A stretch of 64,000 nt of DNA, taken from GCA-2746795 sp964643965 (GTDB lineage: Bacteria; Chloroflexota; Anaerolineae; Promineifilales; Promineifilaceae). The notes below the pieces were generated by a model. That model was not told the origin of the DNA. It ran no database searches and saw nothing but the letters and a program-made list of their open reading frames with translations. This document shows, piece after piece, positions 1 to 8,982 of the stretch. A program made the translations under genes and the position numbers. Where the stretch lies: NCBI GenBank assembly GCA_964643965.1, contig CAZXVH010000003.1, positions 1 to 64,000 of the forward strand, given 5' to 3'. Numbering within the stretch: position 1 is the stretch's first letter; each line of letters opens with the position of its first letter.

Positions 1-36
1 CAGCCCTTGCCCTTCTTCCCTTTTTGGAATTTTCAT
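1..36 (-). CDS. Start of an unidentified gene, cut by the window edge
   Basis: An ATG on the minus strand is preceded at about 7 nt by an AAGGAG-type ribosome binding site (plus positions 42-49). Twelve codons, starting MKIPKREEGQGL, are open to the window edge. Too little is present to name a function. The good ribosome binding site and the following AT-rich upstream stretch argue that it is a real start. It lies downstream of mrdA in the same direction, but the 420 bp gap makes a separate transcript likely. Confidence 0.4.
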   Translation of the reverse strand, partial: MKIPKREEGQGL

Positions 37-456
37 GAATCCGCTCCTTATAAATAAAAAATAATAAAATAAATGTACCGGGAGATCTGACAGGGTTGTT
101 TGTAAAAACAGGCTGTTATGAAAAAATAATTTATGGTGAGATAGCGCAATAAACCTGTCAGATCCTTCATATCAATAACTACAGTATAAAGTAGGGGAGA
201 CAGCTATTCGCAGCAAATCACAAAAAGGAAGTAGGATTTTTGTACTAGTGGCCTGGGTATATGGCCTGTCTAGTTAAATGTAGAGGGAGGAAAGAACGGT
301 GATACTGCCCAAAATATCCCCCACACATATACATCCTCCTGGTGGCGCACGAAAAAGTCACCCAATTTCAGGCGAAATTATACCGCATTCCACAGAGGGG
401 GCGAGATTTATAGGCGAAGGATGTGGATTGTAAGGCGTGGGGGATGACTTCTGGGG
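37..456. other. Intergenic region with a distant inverted repeat
   Basis: No convincing gene is seen here. The stretch is AT-rich near position 50-130. It holds an 11-bp inverted repeat: GATCTGACAGG at 84-94 against CCTGTCAGATC at 154-164, with a 59 bp loop. The same CCTGTCAGAT/CTGACAGG core recurs near 15340-15390 and 41330, so it may belong to a dispersed extragenic family. Confidence 0.4.
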
Positions 457-2937
457 TCAGGGAACGGCCGTTTCTCCTGAAGTCAGCAGTGGATCAGCAA
501 AAGGATCCGGTTCCGGCGCAAATTCAGCCGGTTCCACAACAGGCACAAAAAAACGATTTTCATCTTGAATAAACGTTCGGCAGGTGCTCTTTGCTTGAAT
601 CTCCGCTTCCCACTCCGTCGGCGTCAGGCCATTTGCATACTGCCCCACCCCCAAATAGGCCGCCATCACATGGCAAGCCACCGGCGCCGCCCACTGTGAG
701 CCTTCACCCCCATTGAAAATAAAAACCGCCACCACAATCTCCGGATCATCGTAGGGGGCATACCCCACATACCAGGAATGAGTGGGCTGAATGGCCCGCT
801 CTTCAAAGCGGCACCAGCCTCGTTTAATGGCAATATTGTCGCAATATTCAGAGGTCCCCGTTTTACCGGCCGTTAAAACACCAAACGGATCCAACCAATC
901 TACGTAAGTGGCGCCTGTGCCGTACGTGCGGGTATCCCCTTCCACAACCAACTTATTTACCTCACGCATACCATTCGCGATTATCTCAATGTATTCCCGG
1001 TTCACATCCAGCGAATCTATCACTTCCGGCTGGAAAATCACATTGCCTTCAGCGTCAAACTCCACATTGAGCGTCGGATCGTTCAAGGGATTACCGTCTG
1101 CATCCGTGAGGATCGTTTCGCCATCCGGCCCCTGATGCGCCCGGGCCACGATCTGGCTGTTGTCATCTACCAGCACCACATTGCCATCTTCATCTGTCAT
1201 ATGGTGGATCACGCGCGGCCGATATAAAAAGCCGCCATTGGCGATCACCGCCGCCATTTGCGCCACTTGCAATGGCGTCGAGGTCATAAAACCCTGACCA
1301 ATGCCCAAATTGTAATCATCACCGGTAGACCACGGTTCACCATAGATGCGTGCTTTCCAGTCACGGTTTGGCGGCAAATTACCTTTGGCTTCCAACGGCA
1401 GCTCAATGCCCTGCACCCGACCAAAGCCAAACTGCTCCCCATATTTGGCCACGCCATTTACCGTTAACCCTTCCACAAATTCATCATCCCCTTCCACATC
1501 ATAACCGCCGGTAATTTTGTAGAAATAGATGTCGCAGGAGTGAGCCAGGCCCAGTGTCATGTTCATGAGGCCATGTCCATCCCGCTTCCAGCAAACAAAC
1601 TGCTGCGCTCGCCCAGGATCATTGGGGGCAAAACGGTTGGGGATTTCAATGACGCCCGGCGCTTTCAACAAACGGGAAGGGGAGATAAGCCCCTCTTGCA
1701 TGGCGCCAGCCGCCGGTACCAGTTTAAAGACGGAGCCGGGAGGGTAGGTGCCGCTGATGGCATGATTAACCAGCGGCGTATAATCATTACGCGCCAGGCC
1801 CAAATAATACTCAACGGGCACTTCCGTGCTAAACCGATTGTTGTCGAAGGTAGGAAAATTGACCATCGCCAACACTTCGCCCGTTTGGGGATTCAACGCC
1901 ACCACCACCGCCTGTTCAATTTCAGGGTAGGTTTGTACGCCTGTGATCAGATCGGTGCGCACGGTGTGCCGGTCTTCTTCCATATATTGCGCTAGAATTT
2001 CGGCCGTTTGCCGCTGCAATTCCAAATCCAAGGTCATATGCATGTTCAAACCAGCCTGCGGTTCGATAGATGGCCCCAACTGACGCACTTCACGGCCGGT
2101 CCAATCTTGCTCAATCTGCCGCTGTCCCTTCACGCCCGCCAACTCAATTTCCATCGACGATTCCAGGCCAGACCAACCTACCCGATCATCTCGCTCATAA
2201 TTAAGCTCGTCAATCCAGCCCTGGTTGGGGATAGGCCCCATGAAGCCGATGATGTGAGAAGTGAGTTCGCCTGAAGGATATTCACGCAACGGCTGCTGCA
2301 AGACGCGCACCCCCGGCAAAAAGATGCTTTCTTGTTCGATGGTATAGGCCAGCGTCACCGGCACGTTGTAGGTGATAACGGCCGGTAAATATTGGGCAAA
2401 GTCGTTCTCCCGCCAGATGCCTTCGATGCTGTTCGGCAGCTGCTCCACCACGCCAGCCTGATCCAGGGTGTCTTCAACATTAGCGCCATAAATTCGAGCC
2501 AGGCGCGAATAAGAATTAACCAGTTCGGGGTTGGCTTCTTCGATGAGCCGTTTTTGCTGCACGGTGTTGGTGACGGGGACGCCTGTTAAGAGAGAGAGCC
2601 GCTCAAATACCGCCTGCCGCTCGGCGGCGTCTTTGGGTAAGAAGGCGGGGGTAATGGTGACGTTGTAGCTGGGTAGATTAACGGCCAGCGGCGCCCCATG
2701 CCGGTCGAAGATAACGCCACGCGGGGCGTCGGTGGTGAGGACGGCTAACTGGTTGTCTTGGGCCTGGGCTTGCAGGTCTTGGCCTTTGGTTTGCTGCAAG
2801 TAGTAAACGCGAAAGAGCAGCACACCCAGCACCACCATGATGCCGATACGCAAGAAATAGAGCCGGCCGCGTACCCCCAGGTCTTCATTTTCTTGTTCTT
2901 CTAATTCTTCGATGCGTTCCCAACCCATGCGAGACAT
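457..2937 (-). CDS. mrdA: Penicillin-binding protein 2 (class B transpeptidase)
   Basis: This is the elongasome transpeptidase that cross-links peptidoglycan during rod growth. One membrane segment lies at about residues 25-47. The PBP dimerisation domain follows to about residue 290, then the transpeptidase domain. Catalytic motifs are visible: SVFK near 402-405, SCD near 467-469 and KTGT near 692-695. At 826 residues it is longer than the usual 600-650. The extra length includes acidic, Gly-Asp-rich sequence around residues 580-645, between SxN and KTGT. It is the last gene of mreB-mreC-mreD-mrdA and begins 1 nt after mreD, so co-transcription is near certain. Family assignment is firm; the role of the insert is unknown. 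Confidence 0.95.
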   Translation of the reverse strand: MSRMGWERIEELEEQENEDLGVRGRLYFLRIGIMVVLGVLLFRVYYLQQTKGQDLQAQAQDNQLAVLTTDAPRGVIFDRHGAPLAVNLPSYNVTITPAFLPKDAAERQAVFERLSLLTGVPVTNTVQQKRLIEEANPELVNSYSRLARIYGANVEDTLDQAGVVEQLPNSIEGIWRENDFAQYLPAVITYNVPVTLAYTIEQESIFLPGVRVLQQPLREYPSGELTSHIIGFMGPIPNQGWIDELNYERDDRVGWSGLESSMEIELAGVKGQRQIEQDWTGREVRQLGPSIEPQAGLNMHMTLDLELQRQTAEILAQYMEEDRHTVRTDLITGVQTYPEIEQAVVVALNPQTGEVLAMVNFPTFDNNRFSTEVPVEYYLGLARNDYTPLVNHAISGTYPPGSVFKLVPAAGAMQEGLISPSRLLKAPGVIEIPNRFAPNDPGRAQQFVCWKRDGHGLMNMTLGLAHSCDIYFYKITGGYDVEGDDEFVEGLTVNGVAKYGEQFGFGRVQGIELPLEAKGNLPPNRDWKARIYGEPWSTGDDYNLGIGQGFMTSTPLQVAQMAAVIANGGFLYRPRVIHHMTDEDGNVVLVDDNSQIVARAHQGPDGETILTDADGNPLNDPTLNVEFDAEGNVIFQPEVIDSLDVNREYIEIIANGMREVNKLVVEGDTRTYGTGATYVDWLDPFGVLTAGKTGTSEYCDNIAIKRGWCRFEERAIQPTHSWYVGYAPYDDPEIVVAVFIFNGGEGSQWAAPVACHVMAAYLGVGQYANGLTPTEWEAEIQAKSTCRTFIQDENRFFVPVVEPAEFAPEPDPFADPLLTSGETAVP

Positions 2938-2938
2938 A

Positions 2939-3439
2939 TTACACCTCTACCCGGCGAGGCCGAATGGCGCGATCTACGCTGTAGACCAGCCAATAAACGG
3001 GCAGCATGAAGCCGGCGTTAAGCAAAATGATGCTGACATAATCGGCAGCGGCGGCAAAGGATGCGCCATATCCCAGCAACCGCACGAAAAGCAGGTACAC
3101 GATAAAGACGATAATAGTACTCAGGGCTGCGTAAAAAACGGGCATGAAGAAACGACCAGAAGGCAGAACGCTGTTAAGGGAGGCTACGGCGAGAACGGCC
3201 GTTATATAAGCCAATGCCGTCGCTCCCGTGGGGCCAATGGAAAACAAGTCGATACACAAACCGGCCACAAAAGCCCACACCAACCCCTCTTCCAGACCAT
3301 GCAGCAGCGTCCAGCTAACCACCACCAGCAGCAGCAGTTGTACCACAACCCCATATAAGGGGAAATAAGGCAAAACGGCCGTTTGCAGCACCGCCAGCCC
3401 TAAAAACAATGGGATCGCTATATACACAGACGATTTCAT
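2939..3439 (-). CDS. mreD: Rod shape-determining membrane protein MreD
   Basis: This is a small hydrophobic protein with about five predicted membrane segments and the size and position of MreD, which links MreC and the PBP2/RodA machinery in the inner membrane. The ATG at 3439 (MKSSVYIAIP) directly precedes the first membrane segment. The frame also stays open to a GTG at 3475, which is less likely. MreD diverges fast in sequence, so the call rests on hydrophobic profile, about 167 residues, and its place between mreC and mrdA. Confidence 0.88.
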   Translation of the reverse strand: MKSSVYIAIPLFLGLAVLQTAVLPYFPLYGVVVQLLLLVVVSWTLLHGLEEGLVWAFVAGLCIDLFSIGPTGATALAYITAVLAVASLNSVLPSGRFFMPVFYAALSTIIVFIVYLLFVRLLGYGASFAAAADYVSIILLNAGFMLPVYWLVYSVDRAIRPRRVEV

Positions 3440-3501
3440 GCCCCCACTATTCCCCAAAAACCAACGGCCGTCCACTGTTCCTGAGAAACTGTTACTGGCC
3501 T

Positions 3502-4362
3502 TTAATTTCCCGACGGATTGCTAAACACATCAATATCAATCGGCTGAAAGTTTGTGATCACAAACACCATCTCCAGCGCATCAAAATCAACGGCCGGTTG
3601 TACAACCGCCTGCTGTGAAAGTTCCGCTTCACTGCGTTCCACTTCCGAGACCCGGCCAATGACAATATCTTGCGGGAATTCACCACCCAGACCAGAAGTC
3701 AGGGCCACTTCCCCAATTCCCACCTGATACTTCAGATCAATCCAGTCCATCACCAACGAACCACCCAACCCACCGCCGCGCAGCAGTCCCGTCGCTCGAG
3801 AATTGCCCAGTCGAGCGGGCACGGCGCTGGCATTATCTGTGATGAGCGCCACCTGCGCCGAGTGTGGCGTAGTGCGGAAAACGCGCCCCACCAGCCCCCG
3901 GGCGCTCTCCACCGGCATACCCACGCGCACCCCATCGTCGGAACCTTTGTCGATGATGATACTGCGAATGGAGAGGCTGGTATCCCGGCCGATCACCGAA
4001 GCGACCTGCCGACTGTACTCCGGGGATTGGCGCACACGGTTAAAAAGATCGAGCATCACTTGATATTCGCTTGCAATTTCGCGCAGTTCTTCGTTTTCGC
4101 GCTCCAGGACCTCCACCTGCGCTCGCAGCAGGGCGATTTCGTCACGGGCGGTTTGTAAATCACGGGGGCCGGCCAACGCGCCGGATACAGTTTCAGCGCG
4201 GCCAGAAGTCCAGGCCAGCACGGTGGTGAAGGGATCGCGGATAAAAGCAAAGGCAGCGTTGAGATTGCCGGTGGCGTCGAGAACAGAAAGGAGAACGGCC
4301 GTTCCCACCAGCACCACAATGATCACAATCCGAATACGTTGCGGTGTTTCGTTCAGGTTCAT
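3502..4362 (-). CDS. mreC: Rod shape-determining protein MreC
   Basis: This is a periplasmic scaffold of the elongasome. One N-terminal membrane segment lies at about residues 10-30. A coiled coil at about 65-110 (LRAQVEVLERENEELREIA) follows, then the beta-rich MreC core with phrases typical of the family such as VIGRDTS, DKGSDDGVRVGMPV and GLVGRV. Length 286 is normal. It sits between mreB and mreD with short gaps. A block of 7-bp repeats separates it from mreB. Confidence 0.95.
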   Translation of the reverse strand: MNLNETPQRIRIVIIVVLVGTAVLLSVLDATGNLNAAFAFIRDPFTTVLAWTSGRAETVSGALAGPRDLQTARDEIALLRAQVEVLERENEELREIASEYQVMLDLFNRVRQSPEYSRQVASVIGRDTSLSIRSIIIDKGSDDGVRVGMPVESARGLVGRVFRTTPHSAQVALITDNASAVPARLGNSRATGLLRGGGLGGSLVMDWIDLKYQVGIGEVALTSGLGGEFPQDIVIGRVSEVERSEAELSQQAVVQPAVDFDALEMVFVITNFQPIDIDVFSNPSGN

Positions 4363-4369
4363 TATGTCA

Positions 4370-4415
4370 ATGGTCAGTGGTCAGTGTTCAGTGTTTACTG
4401 ACCACTGACCACTGA
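4370..4415. repeat. 7-bp tandem repeats between mreB and mreC
   Basis: Heptamers of the TCAGTGG/TCAGTGT type run into CCACTGA/CCACTGA units, so the block reads as a repeat and its own complement and could fold into a hairpin. It lies just past the mreB stop codon. It belongs to the CACTGTC-like family found after several other stop codons in the window. Confidence 0.75.
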
Positions 4416-4425
4416 AAACCGCACC

Positions 4426-5487
4426 CTAATGGTGCGTGCTGCCCCGATGTGTGCCCACCAGCACCCGCGAGTAATTATCCAGGTCTTCCAGCACCCGGCC
4501 GGCGCCGCGAGCCACGCAGGTCATGGCATCTTCGGCCACCCAGACGCGCATCTTCACCATATCTTCCAGCCGTTCGGCCAGACCGCGAATTTGAGCGCCG
4601 CCGCCAGCCAGACAAACGCCCGCTTCCATGAGGTCTGCCACCAATTCCGGCGGCGTTTCGTCCAGAGCGTCACGCACCGTATCCACGATGATATTAACCG
4701 AAGGGGCCATCGCTTCCCGCAGTTCAATGCTGCTGATTTCCACCGCCTGCGGAAGGCCGTTGATGAGATTGCGTCCGCGCACCGTCATGGTCCGCTCCTC
4801 CGGCAAGGAAAAGGCCGAGCCAATGCCAATTTTGACACGCTCGGCCATGCGTTCGCCGACAAGTAAATTGTATTTACTGCGCACGTAGTTGATGATGTCC
4901 TCATCCATCTCGTCGCCGGCCACGCGGATGGAGCGGCTGACGACAATGCCGCCCATGGCAAACACCGCCACTTCCGTGGTGCCGCCGCCAATATCCACAA
5001 TCATACTGCCCCGAGATTCGATGATCGGCAGGCCGGCGCCAATGGCGGCGGCCATCGGTTCTTCTACTAAAAACGCTTCCCGCGCCCCGGCGGAAACGGT
5101 GGCGTCATAAACGGCCCGTTTTTCCACTTCCGTCACGCCGCTGGGAATGCCCACCACCACTCGCGGCCGGGGGAAGGGCACAATCATCTGCTCATGGGCT
5201 TTGTCGATGAAATATTTGAGCATCGCTTCGGTGATTTCAAACTCAGAGATGACGCCATCACGCAGGGGACGGATGGCGATAATATCACCGGGGGTACGAC
5301 CTACCATTTCCCGGGCTTCGGCGCCAATGGCTAACGGCCGTCGGGTACGTTTATTGATCGCCACCCACGAAGGTTCGTTGATGACAATCCCTTTATCGCG
5401 GATATAGACAAGGGTATTGGCTGTGCCTAAGTCGATGCCAATATCCAGTGAAAACAGGCCTAAAAACCAATCTAATGGTCTAAACAA
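4426..5487 (-). CDS. mreB: Actin-like rod shape protein MreB
   Basis: This is the cytoplasmic actin homologue that guides cell-wall elongation. Phosphate-binding motifs are clear: DIGIDLGTANTLVY near residues 15-28 and DIGGGTTEVAVF near 166-177. The adenosine motif CLAGGGAQIRGL lies near residue 290-305. Length 353 is normal. It is the first gene of mreB-mreC-mreD-mrdA, and an extended -10 promoter lies about 55 bp upstream. The C-terminus ends in a His-containing tail of no known role. Confidence 0.97.
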   Translation of the reverse strand: MFRPLDWFLGLFSLDIGIDLGTANTLVYIRDKGIVINEPSWVAINKRTRRPLAIGAEAREMVGRTPGDIIAIRPLRDGVISEFEITEAMLKYFIDKAHEQMIVPFPRPRVVVGIPSGVTEVEKRAVYDATVSAGAREAFLVEEPMAAAIGAGLPIIESRGSMIVDIGGGTTEVAVFAMGGIVVSRSIRVAGDEMDEDIINYVRSKYNLLVGERMAERVKIGIGSAFSLPEERTMTVRGRNLINGLPQAVEISSIELREAMAPSVNIIVDTVRDALDETPPELVADLMEAGVCLAGGGAQIRGLAERLEDMVKMRVWVAEDAMTCVARGAGRVLEDLDNYSRVLVGTHRGSTHH

Positions 5488-5539
5488 TGTTCTTTACCTT
5501 TTTCATAAACTTCACGCTTCCCAGGGTAAGCAAGCGACG

Positions 5540-5548
5540 ATTATACCA
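5540..5548 (-). promoter_or_regulatory. Extended -10 promoter of the mre operon
   Basis: On the minus strand the sequence TGGTATAAT carries a perfect -10 hexamer with the TGN extension. No good -35 is seen at the usual distance, as expected for extended -10 promoters. It lies about 55 bp before the mreB start. Confidence 0.6.
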
Positions 5549-5669
5549 TACGCCTTTACCCCTGCACGTATTATCTAATTTATGCTCATGAAAAAGCAGT
5601 TCCTCTTCTGCGCCCGGCTTTACCAGGCTCAAAACATATTTGAAAGTGAAAAGAAAACGGCCGTTTCTA

Positions 5670-5712
5670 TTGCCAAGAAATTTGTAATCCGTATAGTAGA
5701 AGTTGAACTTCT
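5670..5712 (+). promoter_or_regulatory. Promoter with overlapping inverted repeat before the 5731 gene
   Basis: TTGCCA (5670-5675) and TATAGT (5692-5697) are 16 bp apart. Immediately downstream is the perfect inverted repeat AGAAGTT-G-AACTTCT (5698-5712), which would cover the transcription start and suits an operator for a dimeric repressor. Inference from spacing and symmetry only. Confidence 0.5.
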
Positions 5713-5730
5713 GAGACGAGGTAAGGAATT

Positions 5731-6141
5731 ATGGCAAATAAAGCACTTTTTGAAGGATTGGTCTTCGACGAATGGGATAATCTGGTACAAACCACCTCTG
5801 TGGGCAGCGAAGCCAGCTATGTCATCGACGACAATGGCTTCTTGCGTCACATCCCATCTGAAGAAATAGACCGGCAAGTTTTAGAGGTTTTTCTCTCTCA
5901 ACTGGAAGATAACCGGGAAATCGCCGTAACCCAAATGCTAAATATGGTGGGTAAAGATGATCTTTTCACCAAAGCAGCCATCGACGCCCAGATCAATAAT
6001 ATTGATATGGATCAGATCATCGCCCAAGGCATCCCCAGCCAGGCGCGGGATATGCTGGGCATGTTGGGCTTCCGCATTAAAATCAACGTGCATGGCGAAA
6101 TCATGGACATCATTCAACCCGCCGCCCCCGACGAAGATTAA
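5731..6141 (+). CDS. Conserved hypothetical protein, 136 residues
   Basis: I do not recognise a named family. The start ATG has a GGTAAGGA ribosome binding site and a promoter upstream. The protein is acidic, with no signal peptide or membrane segment, so it is probably cytoplasmic. The N-terminal part is beta-rich (ASYVIDDNGFLRHIPSEEID). The remainder is likely helical and ends in an acidic tail. It stands alone on plus between two minus-strand operons and ends in a long block of 7-bp repeats. Codon use and local composition match its neighbours. Confidence 0.75.
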   Translation: MANKALFEGLVFDEWDNLVQTTSVGSEASYVIDDNGFLRHIPSEEIDRQVLEVFLSQLEDNREIAVTQMLNMVGKDDLFTKAAIDAQINNIDMDQIIAQGIPSQARDMLGMLGFRIKINVHGEIMDIIQPAAPDED

Positions 6142-6256
6142 CCACCCACCGCCCACCGTCCACCATCCACCGTCCACTGTCCACCATCCACCGTCCACCA
6201 TCCACCGTCCACTGTCCACCATCCACCGTCCACTGTCCACCGTCCACTGTCCACTT
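6142..6256. repeat. Long CCACCGT/CCACTGT heptamer array
   Basis: About 16 consecutive 7-bp units alternating CCACCGT, CCACCAT and CCACTGT fill the whole space between two convergent genes. It begins right at the stop of the 5731 gene and reaches the stop of the sugar transferase gene. It is the longest member of the family in this window. Confidence 0.9.
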
Positions 6257-7679
6257 AATATGCGCCTCGGCCAAACAAGGCGTGGGGGATGGTCTGGAGC
6301 AAAATGCGGATGTCAAACGAGAGCGACCAGTTCTCGATGTAGTAAATATCCAGCAAACAGAGTTCATCAAACGTCAAATCCGCCCGGCCGCTTACCTGCC
6401 ATAAGCCCGTTAACCCGCCAATAATGGTCAGACGCTGCATATGCCACGGTTTGTACATTTCCACTTCTTCCAGCAGCGGCGGTCGCGGTCCCACCAGGCT
6501 CATATTTCCCAACAGCACATTCCACAACTGCGGCAGTTCATCCAGACTTGTCTTGCGGATAAAACGTCCCACCCGCGTCAGGCGCGGATCATCTTTGATT
6601 TTGAACAGCGGCCCATCCGCTTCATTTAAGGCCTCCAGCGCCGCTTTCTGTTCATGGGCATCCACCACCATAGAGCGAAACTTATACATCTTGAACAGCT
6701 TGCCGTGACGCCCCACCCGTTCCCCGGAGTAAATCACCGGCCCCGGCGAATCCCATTTAATCGCCAGCGCGATCAACGCCCCCACCAGCAACGTGGGGAT
6801 CATCAAAATAAAGGTCATCGCCAAATCCATCGTTCGCTTTAACAGCCGGTCAAAGCGGGTAATGCCCACTTCCCGCACCCCTAAGATGGGGATGCCGGCC
6901 ATGTTGGTAAACTCCACCCGGTGCATACTAATTTGCAATAAATCTGGGACCACCTGCGCCCGGATGCCATACTTTTCACACACGGCCAACAGACGCACAA
7001 TTTGCTGATGTTTCTCGCCGGGTAGAGCAATGAAGATGGTGTAAAGCAACGGCCGTTCCCTCAAAATTCCTTCTAAATCCTTAAAATTCCCCAGGTGCGG
7101 TATCAAGCCCAGACCAATATTGTTCTCCTCAGAGCCATCTACCAGGTAGCCAACCGCCTGGTAGCCCAAATCGGGCCGCGCCAACAACGTGCGGATCACG
7201 CCCCGCCCCACCTCGCCCGAGCCAATGACCAGCACCCGATCCACCGCCTTGCCTCGCCGGTACAGCGCCGAGAGCAGCCACAGCCGCCCCAACCGCCCCA
7301 GCCCAATGAACAGCACAATAAACAAAAACGCCCAAAAGAGCATCAGGCGGGAAAATGGCCCATTCGGCTGCAAAAAGAAGGTGATGGCCATCATCAGCAC
7401 GATGGCGGTGGCGGCGGCAAATGCCACCCGCGACACCTCGTCAATCCAAAACTCGCCGCGCCGTCTGTGCCACACTTTATTTTGGGAAAAAGTGAGGATG
7501 AGCAAGCCCACGAGAATAAGCTGCTGGCTCAGATAGCGCGAATACGGCTCATAAAACTGCTCCGGCACGGCTAAAAATAGCTGCCATTCATACCGCGCCA
7601 GGTAAGCAGCCACAAACGCCAGATTGATGAGAATCAGGTCAGTAAAGATGGTGAGATTGCGAATGCGTCGGTTTCTCAT
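6255..7679 (-). CDS. Polyprenyl-phosphate sugar phosphotransferase (exopolysaccharide initiation)
   Basis: The protein transfers a sugar-1-phosphate from a nucleotide sugar to undecaprenyl phosphate, the first step of exopolysaccharide or O-unit assembly at the inner membrane. Four membrane segments lie in residues 1-145, followed by a Rossmann-like domain (VLVIGSGEVGRGV near 149). A fifth membrane stretch near 285 leads into the catalytic bacterial sugar transferase domain, with KRTMD, KFRSM, TSLDELPQLWNVLLG and GPRPP. Length 474 fits the WbaP/CpsE-like class. It lies 42 bp downstream of a glycosyltransferase on the same strand, suggesting a small surface-polysaccharide operon. The sugar substrate cannot be told from sequence. 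Confidence 0.92.
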   Translation of the reverse strand: MRNRRIRNLTIFTDLILINLAFVAAYLARYEWQLFLAVPEQFYEPYSRYLSQQLILVGLLILTFSQNKVWHRRRGEFWIDEVSRVAFAAATAIVLMMAITFFLQPNGPFSRLMLFWAFLFIVLFIGLGRLGRLWLLSALYRRGKAVDRVLVIGSGEVGRGVIRTLLARPDLGYQAVGYLVDGSEENNIGLGLIPHLGNFKDLEGILRERPLLYTIFIALPGEKHQQIVRLLAVCEKYGIRAQVVPDLLQISMHRVEFTNMAGIPILGVREVGITRFDRLLKRTMDLAMTFILMIPTLLVGALIALAIKWDSPGPVIYSGERVGRHGKLFKMYKFRSMVVDAHEQKAALEALNEADGPLFKIKDDPRLTRVGRFIRKTSLDELPQLWNVLLGNMSLVGPRPPLLEEVEMYKPWHMQRLTIIGGLTGLWQVSGRADLTFDELCLLDIYYIENWSLSFDIRILLQTIPHALFGRGAY

Positions 7680-7721
7680 AAAAAGTTAATTGGAACTTGG
7701 GGTGGGCGGCGCGTTTCCCCG

Positions 7722-8897
7722 CTATTTTCCACCTGACGCCAGGGCTTGACGGTAGACAACGGCCGTTTCCCAACCAGCCGCCTGCCAAGAAAAACGGCTG
7801 GCCTGCTGCAAACCTTTGGCCCGCATTGTAGCCGACAACGCCGAATCTTGTAAGACGCTTGCCAAGACGCTTGCCATGCGCACGGCCAGTTCGGCCGCAT
7901 CTTGGGGGGCAAAAAGCAGCCCGGCGTCCCCCACCGCTTCTGGAATCGACGAGGCGCTGGAGGCCACCACCGGCGTACCGCAAGCCATCGCTTCCAGCAC
8001 CGGCATACCAAACCCTTCATACACCGAGGGGAAGGCGAACAGCGCCGCCGCGTTATACCACAAGGGCAGATCTTCATCGGCGACGTAGCCGGGGAAATGC
8101 ACCCGCGCCTCCAGACCCAACCCCTTTACCTGCGCGAAAATTTCATCATAGAACCAGCCCTTGCCCCCGGCCAGCACCAAATGCACCTCTTTATCCACCA
8201 GCAGCGCCAGCGCCTCCAGCAGCGTAGCAATATTTTTACGTGGCTGCAACGTGCCCACATGCAAAATAAAGCGTTCCGGCAGTTGATGCTGTTGGCGGAA
8301 GGCGTTGATTTGGGCGGGAGGCAGGGGGCGGTAACGGCCGTTTACCCCCGGATACACCACATCAATCTGCGTCAGCGGCACACCAAAAAAGTGGTGAACA
8401 TCTTGCCGGCTCGATTCCGAGATGGTGATCACGCGCCGCGCCATCTGGCAAGAGCGCCGCGTCTGGCTGGTGAGATACCAACGCTGTAAAGCCGGAAAAC
8501 GCTCCGGGAAATGCAAAAAGCTGAGGTCATATACCGTCACCACCACGCCCACCGCAGCGATGAACGGGGTGACAAAAGCCATGCTGTGCATCAAATCATA
8601 TCCTCGCGCCTGCCAGGGCCAGACTGTTTGCTCCCACACAATGCGCAGCGAACGGCGCTCCGTGGGCCAACGGCTGCCTATCAACCCAAAATCTGGACGT
8701 TGGGGCAGATCGTCGCCATGCCGCGTGAAAATGGTGTAACTGGTATGGGCGTCTTGAGGCAAATGGCTTAAGACCTGGGCGATGTAATGGTGAATGCCCG
8801 CCCGCCGGTAGCCCGCTTCGTCTGATAACAGATGGGCGTTGATGGCAATGCGAAACGGCCGTTTTCCCCGTTCTTGTTCATTATTTTCAGATTGCAT
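7722..8897 (-). CDS. Glycosyltransferase, GT4 family
   Basis: This is a GT-B fold glycosyltransferase that probably adds a hexose or mannose to a growing polysaccharide. The C-terminal domain shows RFILHVGTLQPRKN (near 220) and the retaining-enzyme signature FAFPSVYEGFGMPVLEAMACG (its two Glu residues near 300-308). The N-terminal domain carries RIAINAHLLSDEAGYRRAGI. There is no signal peptide or membrane segment, so it is cytosolic or membrane-peripheral. It precedes the sugar transferase by 42 bp. The acceptor is unknown. Confidence 0.9.
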   Translation of the reverse strand: MQSENNEQERGKRPFRIAINAHLLSDEAGYRRAGIHHYIAQVLSHLPQDAHTSYTIFTRHGDDLPQRPDFGLIGSRWPTERRSLRIVWEQTVWPWQARGYDLMHSMAFVTPFIAAVGVVVTVYDLSFLHFPERFPALQRWYLTSQTRRSCQMARRVITISESSRQDVHHFFGVPLTQIDVVYPGVNGRYRPLPPAQINAFRQQHQLPERFILHVGTLQPRKNIATLLEALALLVDKEVHLVLAGGKGWFYDEIFAQVKGLGLEARVHFPGYVADEDLPLWYNAAALFAFPSVYEGFGMPVLEAMACGTPVVASSASSIPEAVGDAGLLFAPQDAAELAVRMASVLASVLQDSALSATMRAKGLQQASRFSWQAAGWETAVVYRQALASGGK

Positions 8898-8982
8898 AAG
8901 GAGGGATTATAACGAAAAGCAGCAGATTTGACCGACGGCGATCACTCTAGCCAAAGGCGAATCGCTGCAAGTCAACGGATTT